Source: Paenibacillus dokdonensis
GTDB lineage: Bacteria > Bacillota > Bacilli > Paenibacillales > Paenibacillaceae
Length of the DNA: 64,000 bases
Assembly (NCBI RefSeq): GCF_004916975.1
Contig: NZ_STGQ01000001.1
Span: forward strand, 830,993 to 894,992
Reading direction: 5' to 3'
In this document: positions 51,953-59,936 of the stretch, piece by piece
Layout: every line of letters starts with the position of its first letter
Numbering within the stretch: position 1 is the stretch's first letter
Made by a program: the position numbers and the translations under genes
The notes under the pieces: model-generated
The model's input: only the letters and a program-made list of their open reading frames with translations
Database searches by the model: none
Told to the model about the DNA's origin: nothing

Positions 51953-53215
51953 ATGCAGGATGCGCATTACTGGTTAACTCATGTCCGATTGGAAACAGGC
52001 TACCTCCTCAATCAGGGGACAGTAGCGGGAACGCAAACCAGCTTGTTTCACGTCAGAGTGGAAAATGGAAAAATTGCAGAGGTTGTCAGTGTCGACACCG
52101 TTCTGGAGGACATGCTCCCCAAACGGGATATGCAAGGTTATCTCATGCTTCCTTCGTTCCGAGACATGCATATCCATCTGGATAAAACCTATTATGGCGG
52201 GCCATGGAAGGCTCCGACCATCCCCGCGAATGGCATTTTCACAAGGCTTGAAGAGGAAAGGGAATTGCTGCCAAAGCTGCTTCCCGTGGCGCGGGAGCGT
52301 GCAGGCAAGCTGATCGAGCTGCTGAATAGAGCCGGAACGACACGGATTCGCAGCCACTGCAACATTGATCCGGTTATCGGACTACGCAATTTGGAGGCGT
52401 TGCTGCTTGCGGCGGAAGATCACCGAGGCAAGGCATCGATTGAAATCGTGGCGTTCCCGCAGCATGGACTTCTGCAGAACGGAGTTGTGCCCATGATGCG
52501 GGAAGCTTTGAACAGCGGCGCATCGCTGGTTGGCGGCGTGGATCCGGCGACGGTAGACGGCGACATCGAAAGATCCCTGCACACGATCATGGAGCTGGCA
52601 GTAGAGGCGGATGCCCCCATCGATTTGCATTTGCATGACGGCGGTCATTTAGGCATGTTTACATTTAAGCGGCTGGCGGATTTGACGGAAGAAGCCGGTT
52701 GGCAGGGAAGAGTGACCTTGAGCCACGCGCTGGCGCTCGCGGATGTGATGCCGGCTGAAGCGGCGCAAATGGCTGACCGGCTGGCGAGTCTTGGCATATC
52801 GGTCGCTTCTTCGGTGCCGTTAGGCCGGACGATCCCCATACCGCTGCTGCGTTCCCGGGGTGTGCAGGTATCACTTGGAGATGACAGTATTACGGACCAT
52901 TGGTCGCCGTTCGGAAAAGGAGACATGCTCGAAAAGGCGGGGACTCTAGCGGAGCGTTTTCATCTCGCGGACGAACGGGCTTTGGGAGAAGCCCTCGGAT
53001 TTATCACAGGAGGAATTACGCCGCTCGATCCCGATGGGAATCAGGTCTGGCCGCGTCCGGGGGATGAAGCATGCATGGTTATGGTTGAGGCAAGCTGCTC
53101 GGCGGAGGCCGTGGCGAGAAGATCGAGACGTAAGGCAGTCATCCACAATGGAAATATCGTTTGGGAAGAATCAAAGATAAATGATGAGTGCGAAAGGATG
53201 AAGAAAGATGCATAA
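51953..53215 (+). CDS. Cytosine deaminase-like amidohydrolase, first of a tandem pair
   Basis: A 420-residue amidohydrolase. Metal ligands visible: RDMHIHLDKTY (His73, His75), IDLHLHDGGHLG, the late TLSHALAL His and LGDDSITDHWSPFG with the catalytic Asp. The overall pattern (HLDKT, WSPFG, ending EASCSAEAVARR) is that of CodA-type deaminases, but where E. coli CodA has HCDE with the catalytic Glu217, this protein has HLHD, so cytosine need not be the substrate. RBS and ATG are good. Its stop overlaps the start of the second gene by 8 bp. Confidence 0.85.
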   Translation: MQDAHYWLTHVRLETGYLLNQGTVAGTQTSLFHVRVENGKIAEVVSVDTVLEDMLPKRDMQGYLMLPSFRDMHIHLDKTYYGGPWKAPTIPANGIFTRLEEERELLPKLLPVARERAGKLIELLNRAGTTRIRSHCNIDPVIGLRNLEALLLAAEDHRGKASIEIVAFPQHGLLQNGVVPMMREALNSGASLVGGVDPATVDGDIERSLHTIMELAVEADAPIDLHLHDGGHLGMFTFKRLADLTEEAGWQGRVTLSHALALADVMPAEAAQMADRLASLGISVASSVPLGRTIPIPLLRSRGVQVSLGDDSITDHWSPFGKGDMLEKAGTLAERFHLADERALGEALGFITGGITPLDPDGNQVWPRPGDEACMVMVEASCSAEAVARRSRRKAVIHNGNIVWEESKINDECERMKKDA

Positions 53216-54446
53216 CGCGTATTGGCTAATCAATGCACGCCTGGAAACAGGTTACGAGCTCAGCGATGATGTAATTATCGGGACACGGACGGAAGTATGT
53301 CATGTGCTGATTCAGGACGGCAAATTTGCGAAAATCATTCCGGCCGATCAGTCTATCGAAGATTCACTGCCGCATAAGAATGCGGAATTCCGTCTGGTAC
53401 TCCCTCCGTTTGTGGAAAAGCACTGCCACTTGGATAAAACACTTCTTGGCAGCAGGTGGAGAGCTGTTACGCCTGTAGATTCCATTTTCGGACGTCTTGA
53501 TGAGGAAATGAATTTCGATCCGTCCCGTGCCCTTTCCATACGGGATAGTGCTGTGAATTACTTGGAGGCAGCCTTACAATCAGGAGCTACGCATATCCGT
53601 ACGCATGTGGACATCTTTCCGGAAGTGGGGCTGAAGCATCTGGAAGAGGTACAGGAAGCCCTGCGAATGTATGAGAGCAAGCTGTCCTATGAGATCGTGG
53701 CTTTTCCGCAGCAGGGACTGCTGCGCTCCGGATCGGAACAGCTGATAAGAGAGGCAGTACGTCGTGGCGCCTCCATGGTTGGGGGTGTGGATCCGGCTAC
53801 AGTGGATGGAGATATGGAACAATCCTTGCAGACAATGGTGAGGATCGCCGCCGAGGAAAATGCGGGCATCGATCTGCATCTGCATGATCCGGATCGACTG
53901 GGCATCTTCACGATCAAGCGGCTGGCAGAGCTGACCGTCGAAGCAGGGCTGCAGGGCAGGGTGGCTGTCAGCCATGCATTCAGCCTGGGGGATGTCCCTG
54001 CGCAGCAGGCGGTGGAAATGGCAGAGCTGCTGGCGGAAGCCGGCATAACGATTATTACGAGCGTTCCGATGGGACGGAAATTTCCGCCCGTACGGCTGCT
54101 GCATAACCATGGCGTATCCGTCGCAGTAGGATGCGATAACGTATACGATATCTGGTCTCCGTTTGGCAACGGGGATATTCTGGAGCGTGCGGGTCGCCTT
54201 GCCGAAATTTCGCATTGGGTGGATGAGCGCTCCTTGGGCCAGACGCTCGGGTATATTTCTGACGGCCGGACTCCGCTCGATCAAGCCGGCATTCAGGTTT
54301 GGCCGAAGGTCGGAGACGCGGCAAGCCTGGTGCTGGTCGAGGCTTCCTGTTCGGCAGAAGCCGTGGCGAGACGAGCGAAAAGAACCGCAACCTTGTATGA
54401 GGGGAATGTGGTTGCAGGCTCGTTGACTGACATATCGGCTGAGTAA
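53208..54446 (+). CDS. Cytosine deaminase-like amidohydrolase, second of a tandem pair
   Basis: A 412-residue paralogue of the preceding protein; the two align along their whole length, with long shared runs such as GGVDPATVDGD and EASCSAEAVARR. Metal ligands: KHCHLDKTLL (His72, His74), IDLHLHDPDRLG, VSHAFSL and VGCDNVYDIWSPFG. It also has HLHD in place of the CodA HCDE. The first gene's sequence differs in about half of the positions by eye, so the duplication is old and the two may have different substrates or form a mixed complex. Translationally coupled by 8-bp overlap. Confidence 0.85.
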   Translation: MHNAYWLINARLETGYELSDDVIIGTRTEVCHVLIQDGKFAKIIPADQSIEDSLPHKNAEFRLVLPPFVEKHCHLDKTLLGSRWRAVTPVDSIFGRLDEEMNFDPSRALSIRDSAVNYLEAALQSGATHIRTHVDIFPEVGLKHLEEVQEALRMYESKLSYEIVAFPQQGLLRSGSEQLIREAVRRGASMVGGVDPATVDGDMEQSLQTMVRIAAEENAGIDLHLHDPDRLGIFTIKRLAELTVEAGLQGRVAVSHAFSLGDVPAQQAVEMAELLAEAGITIITSVPMGRKFPPVRLLHNHGVSVAVGCDNVYDIWSPFGNGDILERAGRLAEISHWVDERSLGQTLGYISDGRTPLDQAGIQVWPKVGDAASLVLVEASCSAEAVARRAKRTATLYEGNVVAGSLTDISAE

Positions 54447-54467
54447 CACATTTTTATCGAAGACGAA

Positions 54468-54507
54468 GAAAGCCGCAGGACACAAGATGTGTCAGCGGCT
54501 TTTTTTA
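54468..54507. terminator. Terminator between the amidohydrolase pair and the MarR gene
   Basis: AAGCCGC (54470-54476) and GACAC pair with GTGTC and GCGGCTT, followed by TTTTTTT. The stem sequence is very similar to the terminator at 50214. The A-rich left side allows use from the minus strand too. Confidence 0.88.
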
Positions 54508-54510
54508 TAT

Positions 54511-54951
54511 TCAATCCTCCGACCCGGAGAGACTCATGCCGACTTTATGCAGCAGATTCAGCAATTGTTCTTCTTCTTCTTCGCTTAGATACATCGCGAG
54601 TCTCTTATTGGCATCGTCCAGAATGGAGCTCAACACGGGCGCAAATGCCTTGGCTTTGGATGTTGGATACAGCAGGAGGGAGCGTCGGTCCTGCGGATCG
54701 GGAATACGCTCGATATAACCCTGCTGCTCCAGCTGCTTGACGGATCTGGCAGTGGTCGCTTTATCGAATTTCAGCTTCTGCGTGAGCTGATCCTGATTGA
54801 TTCCAGGAGCGAAGAGTACGGTCTTCAAAAAGCTGTGCTGTCCGCCGCTGCCGATCCCGTATGGCGCAAACTCTTTGGCGAGGATTTTTTGATGGGTTCG
54901 GTGAATATATGACATTAATTTGCCGATAGGTTCCTTTTTCACGAGGGGCAC
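54511..54951 (-). CDS. MarR family repressor of the adjacent exporter
   Basis: A 146-residue winged-helix regulator. The DNA-binding part INQDQLTQKLKFDKATTARS, VKQLEQQGYIERIPDPQDRR (about 60-100) with the wing DPQDRRS is typical MarR. The first helix HRTHQKILAKEFAPYGIG and the last helices give the dimer interface. It is divergent from the DHA2 exporter, and two palindromic sites lie between them, so local repression relieved by a toxic ligand is the likely mode. Confidence 0.93.
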   Translation of the reverse strand: MPLVKKEPIGKLMSYIHRTHQKILAKEFAPYGIGSGGQHSFLKTVLFAPGINQDQLTQKLKFDKATTARSVKQLEQQGYIERIPDPQDRRSLLLYPTSKAKAFAPVLSSILDDANKRLAMYLSEEEEEQLLNLLHKVGMSLSGSED

Positions 54952-55046
54952 CTCTTTTGGGTTAAGTAGTCACGGGAACAGGTAATGTAAGGATAGTCCG
55001 TGATGATATCGGGTAAAAAACAGATATAAAAATATTTTATCTCAAT

Positions 55047-55066
55047 ACTGTTGCGCGTGCAACTAA
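55047..55066. promoter_or_regulatory. Putative MarR operator 1 with promoter
   Basis: GTTGC (55050-55054) GCGT GCAAC (55059-55063) followed by TAA, the same core as operator 2. TTGCGC (55051-55056) with a 17-bp spacer to TACACT (55074-55079) is a plausible promoter of the exporter whose -35 box lies inside this site. Confidence 0.65.
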
Positions 55067-55091
55067 TTTCGGTTACACTGGTTACGATCAT

Positions 55092-55111
55092 TTAGTTGCG
55101 CCTGCAACTAA
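55092..55111. promoter_or_regulatory. Putative MarR operator 2
   Basis: TTAGTTGC GCCT GCAACTAA, a perfect 8-bp inverted repeat. Its centre is 45 bp from that of operator 1, downstream of the likely transcription start and 27 bp before the exporter gene. Confidence 0.7.
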
Positions 55112-55138
55112 TACTACTTCGAAGATCAGGAGGTTGTT

Positions 55139-56605
55139 ATGAGCTCGACTTTTGCATCTTATCAGGAAGACGCGGTCATTCAGAAGAAGCGCTGGCTGAT
55201 TCTTGTTGTTCTTAATTTATTTACGTTCATGTCCACACTGGATGGCAGTATCGTCAACATCGCGCTGCCGGTGCTGTCCAAGCAGCTCGGGCTGCCGATC
55301 GCGCAGATCGAATGGGTTACGACCGGTTATCTGATGGCGATTTGCACGGTCATCCTGTTTTTCGGAAAGCTGGGGGATATGATCGGGAAAATCCGGATTT
55401 TCCGATGGGGCACTTATATATTCATCCTTGGTTCGCTGCTGTGCGGATTCAGTAGCTCCCTGCAGTTTCTGATTATCGCCCGGATCATCCAGGCGCTTGG
55501 AGCTTCCATGACGATGGCGAACAGCCAGGGCATCATTACGGATATTTTCCCCGCCAAGGAACGCGGTAAGGCACTTGGACTTATCGGTACGTTTGTTTCA
55601 CTCGGAAGCATTGCCGGACCAAGCGTGGGCGGTATTATCATTTCCTCGCTGGGTTGGGAATATATATTTTGGGTCAACGTGCCGATTGGACTGATTGCCG
55701 TCTTCATCGGTTGGAAGGTGCTCCCGGCGGATCTGGTCAAAGTCAAAGCGAAGGTGGATGCGCCCGGCAGCCTGTTGTTCGCCGTATTCATCGTCGCTTT
55801 ATTCGCGGGTCTGCTGCTGGGACAGCAGGCAGGCTACGGAAATCTCTGGATCATTCTGTCGCTGGTGTTGGCCGCCGCGGCGTTTATCCTGTTCCTCCGC
55901 ATTGAGTTGAAGCGCGATCAGCCGCTGCTGGAGTTGTCGCTTTTCAAAAATCCGCTGTTCTCGGTGAGCATTTTATGTGGTTTCCTCGTCTTTTCGGCGA
56001 ACTTTTGCTTTAATATTATCGCGCCGTTCTACGCTCAGAACATGCTGAACCTGTCTCCGTTTTCGGCAGGATTCCTGCTGATGCTGTTTCCGATCTGCAT
56101 GGTCGTTGTCGCGCCGATCAGTGGCGCCCTTTCCGACAAGTTGGGCTCCGAACCTCTGACCTTTGCCGGGCTTATCGTCATGGTCATCGCGCAGTTCGGC
56201 TTAGCCGCGCTTCATGACGGCAGCTCGCTCTGGATCGTGGGGATATGGATCGCTATGCTCGGCATCGGCAGCGGCCTGTTCCAATCCCCGAACAATTCCC
56301 TGGTGATGTCGCAGGTTCCGCGCACCCAGCTGGGCTCGGCGGGCAGCGTCAATTCGCTGGTCCGCAACGTGGGAATGGTCGTCGGGATTACGATCGCAAC
56401 TACGACGCTGTTTCATGTCATGAGCAGCAAAGCCGGACACCGGGTGACCGGGCTTGTGCCGGACCGTCCGGACATTTTTCTGAGCGGCATGCACACCGTA
56501 TTCACGGTATCCTCCTGCATCTGTCTGGCGGCTGCGCTGCTGACGGGATGGCGGATGTACCATGCCTATTCGGTGCGGCGCAAGCAAGCGCCTTCCAAAG
56601 GCTAA
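55139..56605 (+). CDS. DHA2 (EmrB/QacA) family multidrug exporter, 14 TM
   Basis: A 488-residue MFS exporter. The first helix carries LNLFTFMSTLDGSIVNIALP with the D1 motif Asp, then QIEWVTTGYLMAICTVILFF and the motif A loop GKLGDMIGKIRIFRWG. ARIIQALGASMTMANSQGII and LGLIGTFVSLGSIAGPSVGG (motif C) follow at about 120-170. About 14 membrane helices are expected. It probably exports lipophilic cations or antibiotics. It is under the divergent MarR repressor. Confidence 0.92.
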   Translation: MSSTFASYQEDAVIQKKRWLILVVLNLFTFMSTLDGSIVNIALPVLSKQLGLPIAQIEWVTTGYLMAICTVILFFGKLGDMIGKIRIFRWGTYIFILGSLLCGFSSSLQFLIIARIIQALGASMTMANSQGIITDIFPAKERGKALGLIGTFVSLGSIAGPSVGGIIISSLGWEYIFWVNVPIGLIAVFIGWKVLPADLVKVKAKVDAPGSLLFAVFIVALFAGLLLGQQAGYGNLWIILSLVLAAAAFILFLRIELKRDQPLLELSLFKNPLFSVSILCGFLVFSANFCFNIIAPFYAQNMLNLSPFSAGFLLMLFPICMVVVAPISGALSDKLGSEPLTFAGLIVMVIAQFGLAALHDGSSLWIVGIWIAMLGIGSGLFQSPNNSLVMSQVPRTQLGSAGSVNSLVRNVGMVVGITIATTTLFHVMSSKAGHRVTGLVPDRPDIFLSGMHTVFTVSSCICLAAALLTGWRMYHAYSVRRKQAPSKG

Positions 56606-56623
56606 CCTCCAGAGCGATCCGGT

Positions 56624-56652
56624 TTGGACAATTCCGACCAAATAGGTATACA
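56624..56652 (+). promoter_or_regulatory. Promoter of the acyl-CoA dehydrogenase-like gene
   Basis: TTGGAC (56624-56629), 17-bp spacer, TATACA (56647-56652). It lies 38 bp before the chosen start codon. Confidence 0.65.
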
Positions 56653-56690
56653 ATAAAGGAATGAAAGCTGCAGAGGGGAGAGTTTGCCGC

Positions 56691-57887
56691 ATGAATTCCA
56701 TTCACATGGATCCGTTCATACGATCCGAGCGCGAAGCGGACATCGCCGTCCGTTCCGACCGGCTAGCCATGACGTTCGCGGAGCGTGCCGCCGAGCATGA
56801 CCGCGACGGATCGTTTCCTTTTGAAAATTTCGACGACCTGCGGGAAGCGGGATATTTGAAGCTGACCGTTCCGGCCGGCTTCGGGGGTGAAGAAGCCTCG
56901 CTCTACGAAATGCTGCTTGCGCAGGAGCGGCTTGCCAAGGGAGACGGCTCAACGGCGCTGGCAGTCGGCTGGCATGTGAGTCAGATGCTGCAGCTGCGCA
57001 TCAAGCAGTCGTGGCCACCCAAGCTGTACGAGGAATTTTGCAGGCGGGCTGTGGACGAAGGGGCGATGATCAACCAGTTCGCAAGCGAGCCTTCGACCGG
57101 AAGTCCGAGCCGAGGCGGGCGTCCGCAGACGACCGCGGTCAGAACAGAGGGCGGCTACCTGCTCTCCGGACGTAAAACCTTCAGCTCGCTGCTTCCGGTC
57201 CTGGACCAGTTTACCGTTACCGCTTATGTAGAGGACGAGGAGAAGATTGGTACCTTTTACGTGCGCAGGGGACCCGGCATAAGCATGGAAGAGACATGGA
57301 ACACGATGGGTATGCGGGCGACTGGAAGCCACGACCTGCTGCTTGCGGACGTGTTCGTGCCGGAAGAGGAGCGCCTCGACCAATGGGAAGGGAATGACGG
57401 ATCCGCTCTCGGAACCAGCAAGTCGGACCATGGCGGCGCACTGCTGCATATTCCGGCCTGCTACCTCGGCATCGCGTGGGCTGCGCGCGACTTCGCGGTG
57501 AGGTTCGCCGCGGAGTACCGCCCGAGCAGCCTGCCGGGACCGATTGCCGATCTGCCGCATATCCGGCATAAAATTGGCGAGATGGAATCAGAGAGGATCA
57601 CGGCGCGTACGCTGCTGTACAGCGTGGCCGACCGCTGGGACCGACTGCCCGATGCGCGCCCGTCGATGAAACCGGAGCTGGGGCTCGCCAAAACGGTGGC
57701 GACGAACGCGGCGCTGCGCATCGTCGATCTCGCTATGCGGATCGTGGGCGGATCGAGCCTGTCGCGCACCCTGCCGCTGGAGCGGATGTACCGCGACGTC
57801 CGCGCAGGGCTGCATAACCCGCCGATGGAGGACGCGGTCGGCGCGATGCTGGCGCAGCGGGCGATCGGGGAAGCGGCGGACATTTAA
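56691..57887 (+). CDS. Acyl-CoA dehydrogenase fold flavoprotein, YdbM/DszC-like
   Basis: About 398 residues with the three acyl-CoA dehydrogenase domains: helical start (FPFENFDDLREAGYLKLTVP, AGFGGEEASLYEMLLAQERL), the middle beta domain (TEGGYLLSGRKTFSSLLPVL, TWNTMGMRATGSHDLLLADV) and the helical C-domain. The usual catalytic YEGT near the end is absent. Instead it reads LERMYRDVRAGLHNPPMEDA, as in the DszC/SfnC monooxygenases and B. subtilis YdbM. A flavin-dependent oxygenase acting on a small, perhaps sulfur-containing, compound is thus as likely as a dehydrogenase. Start 56691 has GAGGGGAGAG upstream. Monocistronic. Confidence 0.8.
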   Translation: MNSIHMDPFIRSEREADIAVRSDRLAMTFAERAAEHDRDGSFPFENFDDLREAGYLKLTVPAGFGGEEASLYEMLLAQERLAKGDGSTALAVGWHVSQMLQLRIKQSWPPKLYEEFCRRAVDEGAMINQFASEPSTGSPSRGGRPQTTAVRTEGGYLLSGRKTFSSLLPVLDQFTVTAYVEDEEKIGTFYVRRGPGISMEETWNTMGMRATGSHDLLLADVFVPEEERLDQWEGNDGSALGTSKSDHGGALLHIPACYLGIAWAARDFAVRFAAEYRPSSLPGPIADLPHIRHKIGEMESERITARTLLYSVADRWDRLPDARPSMKPELGLAKTVATNAALRIVDLAMRIVGGSSLSRTLPLERMYRDVRAGLHNPPMEDAVGAMLAQRAIGEAADI

Positions 57888-57902
57888 GAGCAAATAAAGA
57901 GA

Positions 57903-57936
57903 GAAAACACCGGATGCTTGTTCCGGTGTTTTTTTG
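57903..57936 (+). terminator. Terminator after the flavoprotein gene
   Basis: AAACACCGGA (57905-57914) / TCCGGTGTTT (57922-57931) with a short loop and TTTTT. Confidence 0.92.
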
Positions 57937-58066
57937 TTTAATAGCATCCTCCAAGAATCCATTCACAGAATCCGGCCTTCATGATACGATATACATTCCT
58001 CGGCTAAGTCCGAATACGGATGAGTAATATTTGAGATTTTGACGGAAAGGGTAAGGTTTTACGGAT

Positions 58067-58690
58067 ATGCTTGCTGCAATCATACATGGAATCCTGCTTG
58101 CGCTCGGCCTGATTTTGCCTCTCGGCGCGCAAAATGTGTTTATGTTTAATCAAGGGGCTTCACAGCCCAAATTCAAGGGGGCCATCCCGGCCATTATTAC
58201 GGCGGCCTGCTGCGATACGCTGTTGATCCTGCTTGCAGTGCTGGGCGTGTCTGTCGTGGTGTTCACGATTCCCGCGCTGCAAACGACGATTTTCATCATC
58301 GGTCTGGCCTTTTTACTGTATATGGGCTGGTCTATCCGGAAGAGCAAGCCGGCCAAGCTGGACCGGCGCGAGGCGTCGCTGACCGCGAAGAAGCAAATCC
58401 TGTTCGCCATGTCGGTGTCACTTCTGAACCCGCATGCGATTTTGGATACCATCGGCATCATCGGCACGAGCTCGCTCGGCTATGCGGGGATGGACAAGCT
58501 GGCATTTACGGTCTCCACGATGGCCGTCTCCTGGATTTGGTTCTTCGCATTGGCCCTTGCCGGCAAAAAAGTCGGAGACGCGGATCGCGGCGGCAAGGTG
58601 CTGGGAATGATCAACAAGCTGTCCGCCTTGGTCATTTGGGGTGTGGCCGTCTATATAGCGCTGAAACTGTTTCATTTGGCTTTAAACTAA
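58067..58690 (+). CDS. LysE/ArgO-type amino acid exporter
   Basis: A 207-residue membrane protein with about six helices. LPLGAQNVFMFNQG (18-31) and the mid-protein SVSLLNPHAILDTIG are signature segments of the LysE/ArgO branch, which exports basic amino acids such as lysine or arginine. The length matches ArgO (about 210). No regulator of the LysG/ArgP kind is adjacent. It is followed by a small membrane protein after 23 bp. Confidence 0.9.
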   Translation: MLAAIIHGILLALGLILPLGAQNVFMFNQGASQPKFKGAIPAIITAACCDTLLILLAVLGVSVVVFTIPALQTTIFIIGLAFLLYMGWSIRKSKPAKLDRREASLTAKKQILFAMSVSLLNPHAILDTIGIIGTSSLGYAGMDKLAFTVSTMAVSWIWFFALALAGKKVGDADRGGKVLGMINKLSALVIWGVAVYIALKLFHLALN

Positions 58691-58713
58691 CCGGATGAGG
58701 AGGGATCGATCCG

Positions 58714-59082
58714 ATGAGCGATCCGAGAAAACAGCTGCTGCTGAATCTGTTCGTCTGCTCGCCGATCCTTGCCCTGACATGGGCGCTCGCTGCAACGCGG
58801 ATGGAGAATGATTCCCTCACGGACATGGGGCCTTTCATTCCCGCCGTGCTTGTCTTTCTCGTGTTGTTTCCTTACTATATCTGCTTAAGTCTGCTGCATT
58901 ACGGATCCGGGCGGTTATTTCGCAGCACCGCCGTTTTTGTGGCGGTCATGAATGCGGCCGGACTCCTGGTGGCGGGGATCGCCGGCATGTTCGTCGAAAA
59001 CGGATTTTGTCCGCTGTATTCCGGCGTTTTCCTGCTTTCCGCGGTCACGCTGTCCGGTTCCTTGCGCAGGTCCGGCGGATGA
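58714..59082 (+). CDS. Small membrane protein of unknown function
   Basis: 122 residues with about four hydrophobic stretches: LLLNLFVCSPILALTWALAA (8-27), FIPAVLVFLVLFPYYICLSL (41-60), VFVAVMNAAGLLVAGIAGMF and FLLSAVTLSGSL. AGGAGGGATCGATCC precedes the ATG, and it lies 23 bp after the exporter gene and before a terminator, so it is probably real and co-transcribed. I do not recognise the family. Confidence 0.65.
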   Translation: MSDPRKQLLLNLFVCSPILALTWALAATRMENDSLTDMGPFIPAVLVFLVLFPYYICLSLLHYGSGRLFRSTAVFVAVMNAAGLLVAGIAGMFVENGFCPLYSGVFLLSAVTLSGSLRRSGG

Positions 59083-59115
59083 TCATATTCGATCTATGTT
59101 CATATTTTATAAGTT

Positions 59116-59149
59116 AAACGGTCTGATGATCACATCAGGCCGTTTTTTT
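59116..59149. terminator. Terminator between the small membrane protein genes
   Basis: AAACGGTCTGATG (59116-59128) / CATCAGGCCGTTT with a 4-nt loop, then T residues. It serves the plus-strand pair and possibly the convergent minus-strand gene. Confidence 0.92.
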
Positions 59150-59183
59150 GCGTCCGGCTATAACCGTATTTACGCCCGGGGGT

Positions 59184-59531
59184 TTATTTCAACTTGGTCA
59201 ACATTACGCCGCCGATGATCACCGCAAGCCCCAGCCATGTTTTCCAGGACGGAATTTCCTTCAGGAACAAGAAGCCCATCGCGACGGAGATGAAGATTTC
59301 CAGGCATTTGGCGGCGACCAGTATGAAGCTCAGCTGGCCCGACGCTTTGAAGCCGAAACGGATGCCGTAGCCGATGCATAAGTTTGCGGCCAGCATGAGC
59401 GGCAGCATCAGCAGCTGGAACTTGAACGTGGACCACAATTGGGGGTCGATATGCTTGCTTTGGTAGGAGAACACGGTATTGACGATCGACAGGCCGCCGA
59501 TCAGCAGCGAAACGCAGTATACATAGAACAT
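59184..59531 (-). CDS. Small DMT/EamA-like half transporter
   Basis: About 115 residues with four membrane helices, the size of an SMR or half-EamA protein. The end KCLEIFISVAMGFLFLKEIP (about 80-99), SWKTWLGLAVIIGGVMLTKL is the pattern of the last two helices of drug/metabolite transporters. The start at 59531 is chosen because GGGAGGC lies 5-6 bp upstream; a longer frame to 59564 has no such site. Such short forms work as dimers. The substrate is unknown. Confidence 0.75.
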   Translation of the reverse strand: MFYVYCVSLLIGGLSIVNTVFSYQSKHIDPQLWSTFKFQLLMLPLMLAANLCIGYGIRFGFKASGQLSFILVAAKCLEIFISVAMGFLFLKEIPSWKTWLGLAVIIGGVMLTKLK

Positions 59532-59936
59532 GGCAGCCTCCCGCAAAAGAATCGGTACGTGCATTAATGTTTCGCAAGGCCAACAATTTTATACCGAGTA
59601 AAAATAAGGCAAGCGCTCAGTGTCTGCTCCAGAAAAGGGCTTGGCGAACCGTTTGGCCTGCCGCTTGGGTATTTTTGTATATTCTTTTTTTTACATATGT
59701 TTATAGTGACTTAACAGAGCGATAATCTTGTGTTTACAAAAGTTAATATAATTAACAATGTCGGCTGAGTGTGCGTGCGGATTCAGTTGGTACATCGAAG
59801 AGGAGCTCAAGAAAGAGGGATGTTTATTGGTGAATCATTAGCGGGAACCCGGTTGTGTCAAGGCGGACATCATTCGTAGGATGCTTTCTGAAGAAAAAAC
59901 CGGAAATACGACATTATGAATAGGAGCAATGCTCAA
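59532..59936. other. Divergent intergenic region before the giant exoprotein gene
   Basis: About 400 bp with no supported gene. It holds GTTAAT-ATA-ATTAAC (59742-59756), a perfect palindrome whose centre contains TATAAT (59747-59752), so it could be an operator over a -10 box; no clear -35 fits. I looked for c-di-GMP and c-di-AMP aptamer blocks and did not see them. Confidence 0.45.
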
